DNA of 64,000 nt from Tenacibaculum agarivorans (GTDB taxonomy: Bacteria > Bacteroidota > Bacteroidia > Flavobacteriales > Flavobacteriaceae): positions 124,001 to 188,000 of the forward strand of contig NZ_MSMP01000010.1 in the NCBI RefSeq assembly GCF_001936575.1, written 5' to 3'. Positions 16,665-26,196 of this stretch are shown piece after piece. The stretch's first letter is position 1; each line of letters begins with the position of its first letter. The translations under genes and the position numbers were made by a program. Under the pieces are notes generated by a model. That model worked only from the letters and a program-made list of their open reading frames with translations, was not told the DNA's origin and did no database searches.

Positions 16665-19118
16665 TTAGTATAAACTTTTATATTTTACAGGATTAGATTC
16701 GTGCATAATATCATAAATCTTTTCAAAAATATCTTCTGCAGAAGGTTTAGAGAAATAATCTCCATCAGTACCATAAGCAGGTCTATGCGCTTTAGAAGTT
16801 AATGTGTGTGGTTTGCTGTCTAAATGTACATACGCATTTTGCTTCTCAACAATTTCTTGTAGTAAATAAGCAGAAGCACCTCCAGGTACATCTTCATCAA
16901 CAATTAACAAACGATTAGTTTTTGCAACAGATTTTATAGTATCTTGATTTAAATCAAATGGTAGTAAACTTTGTACATCAACAATTTCTACACTAATATT
17001 TACTTGAGCTAAATCACTTGCTGCTTCTTCAACTAATCTTAAAGTAGAACCATAAGAAACAACAGTAATATCTGTACCTTCTCTTATAACTTCTATTTCC
17101 CCAATAGGAGTTTTAAAATCTCCTAAGTTGTTAGGGCGCTCTTCTTTTAGTCTATAACCGTTTAAACATTCAATTACTAAAGCAGGATCATCACCTTCTA
17201 ATAAAGTATTATAAAAACCTGCAGCTTTGGTCATATTTCTAGGTACCAATACATGTATACCTCTTATGTTATTAATAATTCCTCCCATAGGAGAACCAGC
17301 ATGCCAAATACCTTCTAATCGATGTCCTCTGGTACGAATAATTAAAGGAGCAATTTGTTTACCAAAAGTTCTATAACGTACTGTTGCTAAATCATCACTC
17401 ATAATTTGTAATGCATACAATAAATAATCTAAATATTGTATTTCAGCAATAGGACGTAAACCTCTTAGAGCTAAACCAATTCCTTGTCCTAAAATAGTAG
17501 CTTCTCTAATACCAGTATCAGAAACACGAAGCTCACCAAATTTTTCTTGAAGTCCTTCTAACCCTTGATTTACATCACCAATATATCCTGAATCTTCACC
17601 AAAAACTAAAACTTCAGGGTGTTTTTGTAAAATAGCTTCAAAATTATCACGCATTATAATACGTGCATCCACTATATTTTTTTCACTATCGTAACTAGGT
17701 TTTACTTCTTTTACTTTTACAGCTGCTTTATCTGTTTCACTTAATAGATGTGTAGAGTATTTTTCATAAGCATCACCTATACGTTCTTTAATGAAATTTT
17801 GCAGTGCTATTTTTTCAGGGGAATTTTCATCACGAAGTAATCGCAAACTTTTTCGACAAGCAACTAAAATATCTTTACGGATAGGTTCTACTATGCTTGT
17901 AAGATCATTTTTGTATTTCGTTATGAATGTACCATTTTGGCTTTTAGCAGCTACTTGATCTAAAATTGTTGCTGCTGCATTTAGCTCTGATTTTATTTCA
18001 TTAAGAAAATTATTCCAAGCATTACGTTTAGCGGTACTAACTTCCTTTTTAATTTGCTTATCTATAACTTTTAACTCTTCCTCACTTTCAACAAAACGTA
18101 ATACATTTCCTGTTTCGTCATTTAATTCGAACTCAAGTATCCATTGTCTCATTTTAGTGATACAATCAAAGTCTTGTTCCCATTGTAATCTTTCTTTAGA
18201 CTTATATCTTTCGTGAGATCCAGAAGTAGAATGTCCTTGAGGTTGCGTTAATTCTTTTACATGTATTAATACAGGGATGTGTTGTTCTCTTGCAATTTGA
18301 GAAGCTTTATTGTATACATCAACAAGCTGAACATAATCCCATCCATTAACAACAAAGATTTCATAACCATTAGCTTCATTATCTCTTTGAAATCCTTTTA
18401 AAATTTCTGAGATACTTTCTTTGGTCGTTTGATGTTTTGCATGTACTGAAATACCATATTCATCATCCCAAACACTCATTACCATAGGTACTTGAAGTAC
18501 ACCAGCAGCATTTATGGTCTCAAAGAATATTCCCTCACTTGTACTAGCATTACCAATAGTTCCCCAAGCAACTTCATTCCCTTTATTTGAAAAATTTGTG
18601 AAATGATCTAAATTTTCATTGTTTCTGTAAATTTTAGAAGCTTGAGCTAATCCTAATAAACGAGGCATTTGTCCTGCAGTAGGAGAAATATCAGATGAAG
18701 AATTTTTTTGTGCTGTTAAGTTTTTCCAATTCCCATTTTCATCAATAGAGTGTGTTGCGAAGTGTCCACCCATTTGTCTTCCTGCAGACATTGGTTCTTG
18801 TACAATATCAGTATGCGCATATAAACCTGCAAAAAATTGTTGGGCAGTTAACTCTCCAATAGCCATCATAAAAGTTTGGTCTCTGTAGTATCCAGATCTA
18901 AAATCTCCATTTTTAAAGGCTTTAGCCATAGCTAACTGAGGAACCTCTTTACCATCACCAAAAATTCCAAATTTTGCTTTCCCAGTTAGAACTTCTCGCC
19001 TTCCAAGTAAACTACATTCTCGACTTAATTTTGCTATTTTGTAATCGTTTAAAACTTCTTCTTTAAAATCTTTGAATGATATTTCCTTTGAATTTGAAAT
19101 TTCTACTTTAACGCTCAT
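16665..19118 (-). CDS. Fused E1 alpha/beta subunit of a 2-oxoacid dehydrogenase
   Basis: 817 residues, two E1 subunits in one chain. Residues about 25-320 are E1 alpha (SAGRQMGGHF, then the thiamine-diphosphate region). Residues about 480-817 are E1 beta (EDSGYIGDVNQGLEGL, IAEIQYLDYLLYALQ, TFGKQIAPLIIRTRGHR). Bacteroidota use such fusions for branched-chain 2-oxoacid or pyruvate decarboxylation ahead of the E2/E3 components. The usual GDG...NN metal/ThDP motif is changed to GNA (189-191) and DD (218-219), apparently a clade feature. No E2 or E3 gene lies nearby. A -7 box is at 19141-19148. Confidence 0.9.
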   Translation of the reverse strand: MSVKVEISNSKEISFKDFKEEVLNDYKIAKLSRECSLLGRREVLTGKAKFGIFGDGKEVPQLAMAKAFKNGDFRSGYYRDQTFMMAIGELTAQQFFAGLYAHTDIVQEPMSAGRQMGGHFATHSIDENGNWKNLTAQKNSSSDISPTAGQMPRLLGLAQASKIYRNNENLDHFTNFSNKGNEVAWGTIGNASTSEGIFFETINAAGVLQVPMVMSVWDDEYGISVHAKHQTTKESISEILKGFQRDNEANGYEIFVVNGWDYVQLVDVYNKASQIAREQHIPVLIHVKELTQPQGHSTSGSHERYKSKERLQWEQDFDCITKMRQWILEFELNDETGNVLRFVESEEELKVIDKQIKKEVSTAKRNAWNNFLNEIKSELNAAATILDQVAAKSQNGTFITKYKNDLTSIVEPIRKDILVACRKSLRLLRDENSPEKIALQNFIKERIGDAYEKYSTHLLSETDKAAVKVKEVKPSYDSEKNIVDARIIMRDNFEAILQKHPEVLVFGEDSGYIGDVNQGLEGLQEKFGELRVSDTGIREATILGQGIGLALRGLRPIAEIQYLDYLLYALQIMSDDLATVRYRTFGKQIAPLIIRTRGHRLEGIWHAGSPMGGIINNIRGIHVLVPRNMTKAAGFYNTLLEGDDPALVIECLNGYRLKEERPNNLGDFKTPIGEIEVIREGTDITVVSYGSTLRLVEEAASDLAQVNISVEIVDVQSLLPFDLNQDTIKSVAKTNRLLIVDEDVPGGASAYLLQEIVEKQNAYVHLDSKPHTLTSKAHRPAYGTDGDYFSKPSAEDIFEKIYDIMHESNPVKYKSLY

Positions 19119-19140
19119 ATATAATTAGTTGGAATTACTG

Positions 19141-19148
19141 CAAAGATA
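19141..19148 (-). promoter_or_regulatory. -7 promoter box for the fused E1 gene
   Basis: On the minus strand the sequence reads TATCTTTG, an exact match to the Bacteroidota -7 element TAnnTTTG, about 23 bases upstream of the start at 19118. Confidence 0.6.
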
Positions 19149-19233
19149 GTTTTTTAAAATGAAATTAAAAAATCGGCTTTTTTTTGAGTTAAATTATGAA
19201 AAATTCAAAATAATAGATGTTTTAGTGATATAT

Positions 19234-22056
19234 CTATAATATTCCTCTGCGCAAAAAATTATAAATTCTATCCAAACTTGTAGTTACAATAAAACGAATT
19301 TTGTTTGGATATGCAGGTTTAGTGATTTCAAAACCTTGATTTGTATATATAGGGAAGTATAATTCAAAAATATTAGGGACAAAGTTTAAACGAATACCAT
19401 TTTCATAGAAAAATCGGGGGTATTGATTTTTACTTTTTAACATAGCAGCATCATTATATATTTCAACCCATTTCCACATACTGATACTTGTGTTGGCTGC
19501 TAAAATTGCTTGATTTGCAAAAGGAGATTCATTAGGGAAGAATGATTTAAAACCTGCATCTGAAATAATAAATTGTTGGCTAAATAATCCTGAGTTTTCT
19601 GATCTACCAAACAAGTTTTGTTCAAATAAATAATCTGGACTTCTATTTAAACCAAAGCTGAAAAAATCACCTTCTGAATTATTCCAGAGAAAGAATCCTC
19701 CGAATAAACGAAGGTTAAAACTACGTTGTTGGTCAAAGAATTTTAAGTAACGAATATCAGTAGAGAACTTACTAAAATTGTCTCCAAATTCTGCATTTAT
19801 TGCATATTGAAATCTTCTAATTACATCTGGTTTACTAAAAATATATCTGAAGTTTAACACACTATATCTATCGTCTTCTACTTCAATATCTTCAGGATTA
19901 ATCTCTCTATCTACATAAATAACTCTTGTAGTCAATGATTTGGTACCTACATCTCTTAACGTATTTCTTCTGAACTGAATATTTACAAAAGGGACAAATG
20001 TATTATAGCTTAACTCTGGAGCATAATGGAAGTTACTTCCACTAACTCCGTAGCGTATTTTATAAATTTTAGACTTCTCGAAAAAATGATCATACCCAAA
20101 AGAAAAAGATCCTGTTAAATTTTCACTTCTAAAAGCATAGTTTGGAGTTAAGCTAAAATCAAAATTATGACGAATAACTGCTCTATTGTTAAAATTGACT
20201 CCTAAGATCATACCATCGTAAAGATTAAACCTTACATTCGGATTAAAGAATACTTGATTGTAATTGGGATCTTCAATATCGGTTAGAAAACGAAACTGAA
20301 TAGGTTTACTTACAATAGCATTACTAGGTTTCTTATAATTATTTAGAGAGTTGTATTCAGGATAAATTTGTTCATAGTTTAAAGCTAATTTATCATATTC
20401 GCCATTTTTAATGGCTATAGTTTTAATGCTATCAACTCCAGTTACCCATTTTTTTAATTGTATTCTTTTATTATTTATTGCATATAGTGAAACAGGAGCA
20501 GCAATTTTTCTTTTATTTTTTATGGTAACTAATAGTGAGTCTTTTGTTTTATTAGGTTTTACTTTTTTGATTTTGTAGTCAATTTTTTCAGTTGTATTGA
20601 TATAATCTCCAAAAAACCAACTTAAATCTTTAACCGTATTATGTTCAATAATCTTCTTAAATACATCAGAATTGGTGATTTTTAATCTATGGTTTTTATA
20701 GTAATCTTGGAATGATTTTTTTAGTACATCTTCACCAATGAAATCTTTTAAATATTTAAAACCTAGCCCAGCTTTATAAGGACTAACTACTTTTCTATTG
20801 AAATTTGATAAAGAATCTGCTCTTGTCGTTAAGGCTTGGTCAAAAAATCTACGAGCACTAAATTGATAGAAAAAGGCATATTTATCGTTTTGCTTCAGTT
20901 TAGCAAAATTATAATCCTTAAATCCCCAAATTTTAGAGAATCGTCCAAATACAGTGATGTCAGGATAGTAAGTATTGATATACTCCATCATCAAAAAAGT
21001 TTGGATACCATCACATAACCAGTAATCTTTACGTTTGTTTAGTAATAATACATCATCAATATATTTTTCGGTTAATGCTTTAAAAAAACGAACTTCCCAC
21101 TTGAAGTTTTCAGGATAAGGCCTTAACCAATTTGGAATACCATAAATGTCTCGTAATGAGTTTTTATTTACAGTATTTCCATCAACTAAAATTTCAGTAT
21201 GTGGGTGTGAGCCTGTAAAATTTTCTATAAAATCAATTTGTTTATTTACAATTGAATTTGCAGTTTTTAATTCTATTCTTTTGTCAAAAAGATCTGTTTT
21301 TATTTGGGAGTTTTTAGTTTTAAATATGGTGAATTTTTCTCTTTTGCTAATGCTTAGAATAATATCTTTTTTTCTTTTTCCAACTAAGTAATAACTTTTG
21401 TAATCTTCTTTTTGTGTTTGATATTGATATAAATTACTTTCTAAATATAGTTTTTCGGGAATAGTAATTTCTAGTACATAATTAGCAATGTTTTCATAAA
21501 GATCATCCATGTTTAAGTTACTCATAAGTTGCCATTCTGTATTAAAAACAGCAGGAGTGAGGTACCAAAAACGTAAATGATATCCATCTTTGGTTCTTCC
21601 ATATCCAGTATATCTAGCTTTAGGAATTTTTACGGTGTAGCTCGCTTTTATTTCTATACTATCTTTAGGAAGTAAAGCTTTGTTTAATTGAATTTCAATA
21701 ATATCATCATGATTTTTTACTTCTTGGTAATCAACTTCTTTGTTATTGGTTAGAAGTGAAGTTATTTTTGAGAATCCTCTATCACTTTTTTTAGAAAAGT
21801 AAAAATCTTTTTTATAATCTTTAATCAATCTTTTACCTAAAGGAGTTTCTTTGTCTTTAAAACTATTACCCCAATTGTGAAGATATATTTCTTGTAGTGT
21901 TTTTTGAGAGGTATTATGATATATTATACTTTGCTCAATATGAATTGTATGTGAAATAGTATCTAAACTTGCTTTTATTTTTATAGCGTTTTCTTGTGCT
22001 AATATTACATAAGAAACTAGTAAAATGAATAGGTATGTGGACTTTTTTAAAATCAA
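19234..22056 (-). CDS. Outer-membrane beta-barrel protein with inactive M1-peptidase-like domain
   Basis: 940 residues with signal peptide (LLVSYVILAQ). Residues 25-500 follow the M1 aminopeptidase layout: an N-terminal beta saddle, then a gluzincin-like helical domain. At the zinc site the HEXXH motif is replaced by WEVRF (about 320-324), and WLNEG by WLCDG (346-350), so zinc binding is lost. Residues about 580-940 are alternating amphipathic strands (FNPNVRFNLYDGMILGVNF through RFIVTTSLDRIYNFLRRGIL), the pattern of an outer-membrane barrel. It may bind peptides or proteins instead of cleaving them. The role is unknown. Confidence 0.75.
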   Translation of the reverse strand: MILKKSTYLFILLVSYVILAQENAIKIKASLDTISHTIHIEQSIIYHNTSQKTLQEIYLHNWGNSFKDKETPLGKRLIKDYKKDFYFSKKSDRGFSKITSLLTNNKEVDYQEVKNHDDIIEIQLNKALLPKDSIEIKASYTVKIPKARYTGYGRTKDGYHLRFWYLTPAVFNTEWQLMSNLNMDDLYENIANYVLEITIPEKLYLESNLYQYQTQKEDYKSYYLVGKRKKDIILSISKREKFTIFKTKNSQIKTDLFDKRIELKTANSIVNKQIDFIENFTGSHPHTEILVDGNTVNKNSLRDIYGIPNWLRPYPENFKWEVRFFKALTEKYIDDVLLLNKRKDYWLCDGIQTFLMMEYINTYYPDITVFGRFSKIWGFKDYNFAKLKQNDKYAFFYQFSARRFFDQALTTRADSLSNFNRKVVSPYKAGLGFKYLKDFIGEDVLKKSFQDYYKNHRLKITNSDVFKKIIEHNTVKDLSWFFGDYINTTEKIDYKIKKVKPNKTKDSLLVTIKNKRKIAAPVSLYAINNKRIQLKKWVTGVDSIKTIAIKNGEYDKLALNYEQIYPEYNSLNNYKKPSNAIVSKPIQFRFLTDIEDPNYNQVFFNPNVRFNLYDGMILGVNFNNRAVIRHNFDFSLTPNYAFRSENLTGSFSFGYDHFFEKSKIYKIRYGVSGSNFHYAPELSYNTFVPFVNIQFRRNTLRDVGTKSLTTRVIYVDREINPEDIEVEDDRYSVLNFRYIFSKPDVIRRFQYAINAEFGDNFSKFSTDIRYLKFFDQQRSFNLRLFGGFFLWNNSEGDFFSFGLNRSPDYLFEQNLFGRSENSGLFSQQFIISDAGFKSFFPNESPFANQAILAANTSISMWKWVEIYNDAAMLKSKNQYPRFFYENGIRLNFVPNIFELYFPIYTNQGFEITKPAYPNKIRFIVTTSLDRIYNFLRRGIL

Positions 22057-22078
22057 ATAATAAGGGATAAAAAATAAA

Positions 22079-22102
22079 AACTCGCTGTTTAAACAACGAG
22101 TT
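22079..22102 (-). terminator. Terminator after the LOG-family gene
   Basis: AACTCG and CGAGTT enclose the palindromic TGTTTAAACA. In the minus-strand RNA the hairpin is followed by a T-rich run (TTTTTATTTTTTAT), placing it between the LOG gene and the barrel protein gene. Confidence 0.8.
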
Positions 22103-22160
22103 CAATATAGAGTTTATTTTGTTAAAGCAAAGCCCAAAAAGTGTTAATTACACATTATAA

Positions 22161-22868
22161 TTAGAAGTTTGGTTTTAACTGATATTTAGCATAGAATTTA
22201 TTAAAGTGTTCAACTGCCTCTTCAGCTGTATCAACTACTCTAAATAATTTTAAATCACCAGGACTGATATTACCTTCTTCAAGAAGCGTGTTTTGAATCC
22301 AGTCTAATAATCCACTCCAGAATTTTTTTCCAACTAAAACAATAGGAAAGCGTCCAATTTTATGTGTTTGGATTAAAGTAATGGCTTCAAAAAGTTCATC
22401 CATAGTACCAAAACCTCCAGGCATCACTACAAAACCTTGAGAATATTTTACAAACATTACCTTACGAACAAAAAAGTAATCAAAGTCTAAACTTTTTCCA
22501 GGATCAATCCATGGGTTATCATGTTGTTCAAAAGGAAGTTCAATATTTAAACCTACAGAAGTTCCTTTCCCTCTATTTGCTCCTTTATTACCAGCTTCCA
22601 TAATTCCAGGTCCACCACCAGTAATTACTCCGAACCCACTTTGTGTAAGTTGAAAAGCTACTTCCTCAGCTAATTTGTAGTATTTATGATCGGGTTTAGT
22701 TCTTGCTGATCCAAATATAGATACACAAGGTCCTATACGGCTTAATCTTTCATAACCATCTACAAACTCAGACATAATTTTAAATATAGCCCAAGAATCA
22801 TTGGTTTTTATTTCATTCCATGTTTTTTGTTGTAGTTTTTCACGGATTTTTCTATCGTCGTTTGTCAT
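22161..22868 (-). CDS. LOG-family nucleotide 5'-monophosphate phosphoribohydrolase
   Basis: 235 residues. The Rossmann-like core shows VSIFGSARTKPDHKYY, VITGGGPGIMEAGNKGA and the signature PGGFGTMDELFEAITLIQTHKIG, the PGGxGTxxE motif of the LOG (lonely guy) family. Members hydrolyse AMP or cytokinin riboside monophosphates to free base and ribose phosphate; in bacteria the physiological substrate is often unclear. It is cytosolic, monocistronic and ends in a strong terminator. Confidence 0.9.
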   Translation of the reverse strand: MTNDDRKIREKLQQKTWNEIKTNDSWAIFKIMSEFVDGYERLSRIGPCVSIFGSARTKPDHKYYKLAEEVAFQLTQSGFGVITGGGPGIMEAGNKGANRGKGTSVGLNIELPFEQHDNPWIDPGKSLDFDYFFVRKVMFVKYSQGFVVMPGGFGTMDELFEAITLIQTHKIGRFPIVLVGKKFWSGLLDWIQNTLLEEGNISPGDLKLFRVVDTAEEAVEHFNKFYAKYQLKPNF

Positions 22869-22937
22869 TTTTCTTCTTTTTTTAGGACTTGCTAATTTAG
22901 TGCTTTTTTTAGATTAAAAGTTATTATAGAAACAAAT

Positions 22938-22963
22938 AAAGAAGAAACCGCAGTTTCTTCTTT
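22938..22963. other. Perfect hairpin in an intergenic gap
   Basis: AAAGAAGAAAC and GTTTCTTCTTT form a perfect 11-bp stem around CGCA. It lies upstream of the LOG gene and beyond the terminator of the double-glycine peptide gene, so its role is unclear. It could be a backup terminator or part of a small RNA. Confidence 0.4.
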
Positions 22964-23096
22964 ATGTTTAAAAGAAAAATTTTCCCCTTCATATTTTACT
23001 TTTCATATTAATTTCCCCGAAAAACGAAATAAAGAATCTAACTTTATGTTCATACTTTTGTAATTTGTTACCTTATTAATTGAAGAAAAATAAAAA

Positions 23097-23124
23097 ATCG
23101 CCTAAAAATTACTTTCTAGGCGAT
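23097..23124 (-). terminator. Terminator after the GG-leader peptide gene
   Basis: In the minus-strand RNA ATCGCCTA pairs with TAGGCGAT across a 12-base loop, followed by a T-run (TTTTTTATTTTTC). Confidence 0.8.
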
Positions 23125-23171
23125 CCCATAAATATTATCTAAATATAGATATAAAAAGTTTACTTAATTTA

Positions 23172-23366
23172 TTAATAATAGCATTCTTTAATCTTTCCAT
23201 ATTTACCAGTATCCTCATCCCATCCATAACGATAGAAACAATTACATCCAGGATGTGTGTTAGTGTCACATTCACGAGTGAATTCCGCAGGTAAACTTCC
23301 TCCAAAAACGTTTTGTTGTTCATTTTTGTTTAATGTTTTTCCTAAACTTAAAATTGATTTTTTCAT
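23172..23366 (-). CDS. Small double-glycine leader peptide, natural-product/bacteriocin-like precursor
   Basis: 64 residues. The leader MKKSILSLGKTLNKNEQQNVFGG has the form of the Bacteroidota natural-product precursor families: a short basic start, LSLGKTLNKxEQ helix, and a GG cleavage site at residues 22-23 used by C39-peptidase ABC exporters. The predicted 41-residue mature peptide is rich in Tyr and charged residues and has four cysteines (in REC, PGC, NC and KEC), enough for two disulfides. No modification enzyme or peptidase-exporter is in the window, so it is an orphan precursor. It has its own terminator. Confidence 0.7.
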   Translation of the reverse strand: MKKSILSLGKTLNKNEQQNVFGGSLPAEFTRECDTNTHPGCNCFYRYGWDEDTGKYGKIKECYY

Positions 23367-23490
23367 AATAATCTGAAATTTTAAAATAATTAATTAGCTC
23401 CTTGAACATTTTAAGACACTCATAGTTTATGTCTATTTTTAGCTAAAAATTATAGTGTAATTACTTTATAGTGCAGAAAATGAACAGTTG

Positions 23491-26196
23491 TTACCCTCTT
23501 TTCTTATAAAAAAATAATGTAATTAGAAATAAGCTTATAAAAGCTACTAAATAGGGTAAATATTTTGTGTTAGAAAAAGTAGGAGAGGTGTCTCCAATTA
23601 GAATGAAAGAAGCCCAGTAATAAGGTGATTTTTCAGATAAGGAATGTGTTTTTAAGTATTCACGTTTTGCAATACTTATAGCTTCGGTTTTAGATACTCC
23701 TTTATTTAAGTATTTATAAAATTCCTGCATTAAATAAGTTGTAGAGCTATCATTTACATTCCATAAAGAAGAGATAACTGAGTTCGCACCAGAGTAGAAA
23801 AAACCTCTAGCCATATTTAAAATCCCTTCTCCTTTTTTAAGTTCTCCTAAATTAGTTTCACAAGCACTTAATACCACCAAGTCAGCATTTGTTTTATGGG
23901 TATATAATTCATGAAGCTTCAATGTGTCTTTAGCAAAATAAACTTCAGGTGTATTCGAAGATTTAGCATGAGTAGCTAAGTGGATAATTTTATAATTGTT
24001 ACTATGGTTTAAAAAGTTGTATTTGGTAGCGTTTTTATTTGTAAAAAGATCAGCTTTTAAGTTAGAATTTATTTGATTTAGTTCTTGTTCTGAAGAAGTT
24101 AAAGACTGTAAGTTCTTATTAGAAAAGTGTATTGGAGCAAAAGCGATAAGTTCTTTAGAAATTTTTCGCTTAATATTTTGATTAAAATTAAGAAACGAAG
24201 CTGAGTATGCATAACTAATGTTATGATCTTCTACCAAATATCCTAAACTATCAGATTTAATATTGAGAGATTCAAAAGGAATGTTTTGTAAAATGCCCTC
24301 AGTAATAATTATCAAATCTTTGTTTTTGATGAGAGTTCTAATCTCATCAGTCGGAAATAAATAATGATATAATTTATTAGAGGTTTTAGAAAACTGTTGT
24401 AATTCCTTTTTTTGTGTTAAAGGTTTGCTGATAAGTTTTTTATAATTATTTAAGGTTTTAGTAAACTCAGGAGTTAAATCTATTTTAAAAGAATAACTAT
24501 TTTGATTGGAAATTAATAAACCAATAAGAGTATTTGTGTGTTCAACATCCATATGATATGATGTAATAATGGCGTGTTGATCCAATTCTTTTTTGGTTTC
24601 TTGGAGTGTTATAGCCTCAATATTATTTTTCTTTAAAAAAGAATTAGGGTATAATTTTTTTATAGAATCTTGGAATTTCTCATAGGAAACTTTTAGTGAA
24701 AATAGTTCGTTTTTAAGTTTATTAGAGTTGATGTTTGTTTTGTTCTCTAGTTCATGAATTTTTTTTCTGAAGTCAATATCATTTTTAACAATATGCTTAG
24801 GAAGGTTTAGAGTTTCGTTGTTTTTTTTAATGCTTTGTGTTAGTAAAAAAGCTTTATTATTTTCAGAATATCTAAAGATAGCATCATCATCATTTAAGTA
24901 ATAAGCTGCTAAAATTCCTACACTAAAAATCTCAGAGATTTCTTCTCTCCATAAAAATTGAGTGTTGATTTCTATATTTGATTTTAATACTACAGAAATA
25001 TATCTATTAGCAAAATCAATGTTTTTTAGAATTTCTTGTAAAAAATCAATGTTTTTTGTTTGGTTGTATGCATTCAATAAAATTCTACTTTTTAATTGTA
25101 AAGCGCTAATTGTAGATCGTTTATCCCTTGAATTTATAATTTGATATTCATCAAGATCTTGTAAAGTTTGATTTTTGTGTAATTTTAAATTTAAAGCTAT
25201 TGATTTGTCTACATGTTCTAATGCCTTTTCAAATTTCTTTTTAACATTAAAATAGCGAGCAATATTTCTGTGTGTCTCTTTTTGGTTGATTTTGTTTATA
25301 GAATCATAAGAGAGACTTTGTCTTAAAAAATAGAGACAACTATCATTTTTTTTATTTAAATACAACTCACCGATATTTAGAAAAGTATAACTTAATGTAA
25401 TTGAGTCATTTTTGGCTAATGCTTTTTTGAGGTTCTTTTTATAATAATATCTAGCTTTATTAAAGTTGTATTGATGTTTTAGTGCGTATAGATTAGCTAG
25501 TCCGTTATTAACAGCGTATACAAATGAACTATGAATCTTTTCAGGATTTTGTTTAATTATACTATCTCCCTTTTTTAAGTATTTTAAACCAAGGGTTGTT
25601 GCATAGTCAGAATCCATTTTATTACAATTATCGGATAGTCTACAATATTGAGCAACAATAGCAACTTTAGGTGCAACTTTCTCAAGAATAGGTAACCCTT
25701 TTAGGTAGTAATCTATGGATTTGTAAAAATCTCCTTTTCTGAAATAACATTCACCTGTTTGACAATACGATTGTGCAATTTTTAAAGGAAATACATTTGT
25801 ATTTATTGCTTTTTCATAATAGGCGATAGAGGTGTTATAATCTCCGTTTTCGTAATAAAAACGTCCTAAATTGTATAAAGCATTGGTGTATTTATTATTA
25901 AATATTTCTAGATTATTAAGTATGTTAACTTCCTGTATTCCGTATTTGATTGCTAAATCATATCTTTTTTTATGTTTATATAAGTAGAAAGAAAAATTAT
26001 GCGCAACTTCAGCATATATTGAATCTTTTTTAGGAAATAGAGAAAGTATACTGTCAATTTTTTGCTCGTTGAAATTGATAGTTTTTCCAGATGCAACAAT
26101 TTGTTTATAAGAATATTGAGAACTAGCTCCCATAGAATAGAGAGCTAGTATAAAAATAGTGAATCGTTTTAAAATTTTAGTCTCTAATATCTCCAA
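23491..26196 (-). CDS. Membrane-anchored TPR-CHAT protease
   Basis: 901 residues read from a TTG at 26196 that lies inside the end of the upstream lipoprotein gene (20-base overlap). The next in-frame ATG would cut off most of the signal peptide (FTIFILALYSMGASSQ). Residues about 60-350 are tetratricopeptide repeats (NALYNLGRFYYENGDYNTSI, QSYCQTGECYFRKGDFYKSI). Residues about 560-870 form a CHAT domain, a caspase-like cysteine protease fold, with His743 in HLATHA and Cys779 in VVLSACET as the dyad. A single C-terminal helix (880-896) and KKRG tail anchor it, so protease and repeats should face the periplasm. Confidence 0.88.
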   Translation of the reverse strand: MEILETKILKRFTIFILALYSMGASSQYSYKQIVASGKTINFNEQKIDSILSLFPKKDSIYAEVAHNFSFYLYKHKKRYDLAIKYGIQEVNILNNLEIFNNKYTNALYNLGRFYYENGDYNTSIAYYEKAINTNVFPLKIAQSYCQTGECYFRKGDFYKSIDYYLKGLPILEKVAPKVAIVAQYCRLSDNCNKMDSDYATTLGLKYLKKGDSIIKQNPEKIHSSFVYAVNNGLANLYALKHQYNFNKARYYYKKNLKKALAKNDSITLSYTFLNIGELYLNKKNDSCLYFLRQSLSYDSINKINQKETHRNIARYFNVKKKFEKALEHVDKSIALNLKLHKNQTLQDLDEYQIINSRDKRSTISALQLKSRILLNAYNQTKNIDFLQEILKNIDFANRYISVVLKSNIEINTQFLWREEISEIFSVGILAAYYLNDDDAIFRYSENNKAFLLTQSIKKNNETLNLPKHIVKNDIDFRKKIHELENKTNINSNKLKNELFSLKVSYEKFQDSIKKLYPNSFLKKNNIEAITLQETKKELDQHAIITSYHMDVEHTNTLIGLLISNQNSYSFKIDLTPEFTKTLNNYKKLISKPLTQKKELQQFSKTSNKLYHYLFPTDEIRTLIKNKDLIIITEGILQNIPFESLNIKSDSLGYLVEDHNISYAYSASFLNFNQNIKRKISKELIAFAPIHFSNKNLQSLTSSEQELNQINSNLKADLFTNKNATKYNFLNHSNNYKIIHLATHAKSSNTPEVYFAKDTLKLHELYTHKTNADLVVLSACETNLGELKKGEGILNMARGFFYSGANSVISSLWNVNDSSTTYLMQEFYKYLNKGVSKTEAISIAKREYLKTHSLSEKSPYYWASFILIGDTSPTFSNTKYLPYLVAFISLFLITLFFYKKRG

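Noticed and set aside
23135..23323. Alternative 62-codon frame overlapping the double-glycine peptide gene
   Set aside because: It is a shifted frame of the same stretch; only the other frame gives the leader with GG site and a stop just before the terminator.
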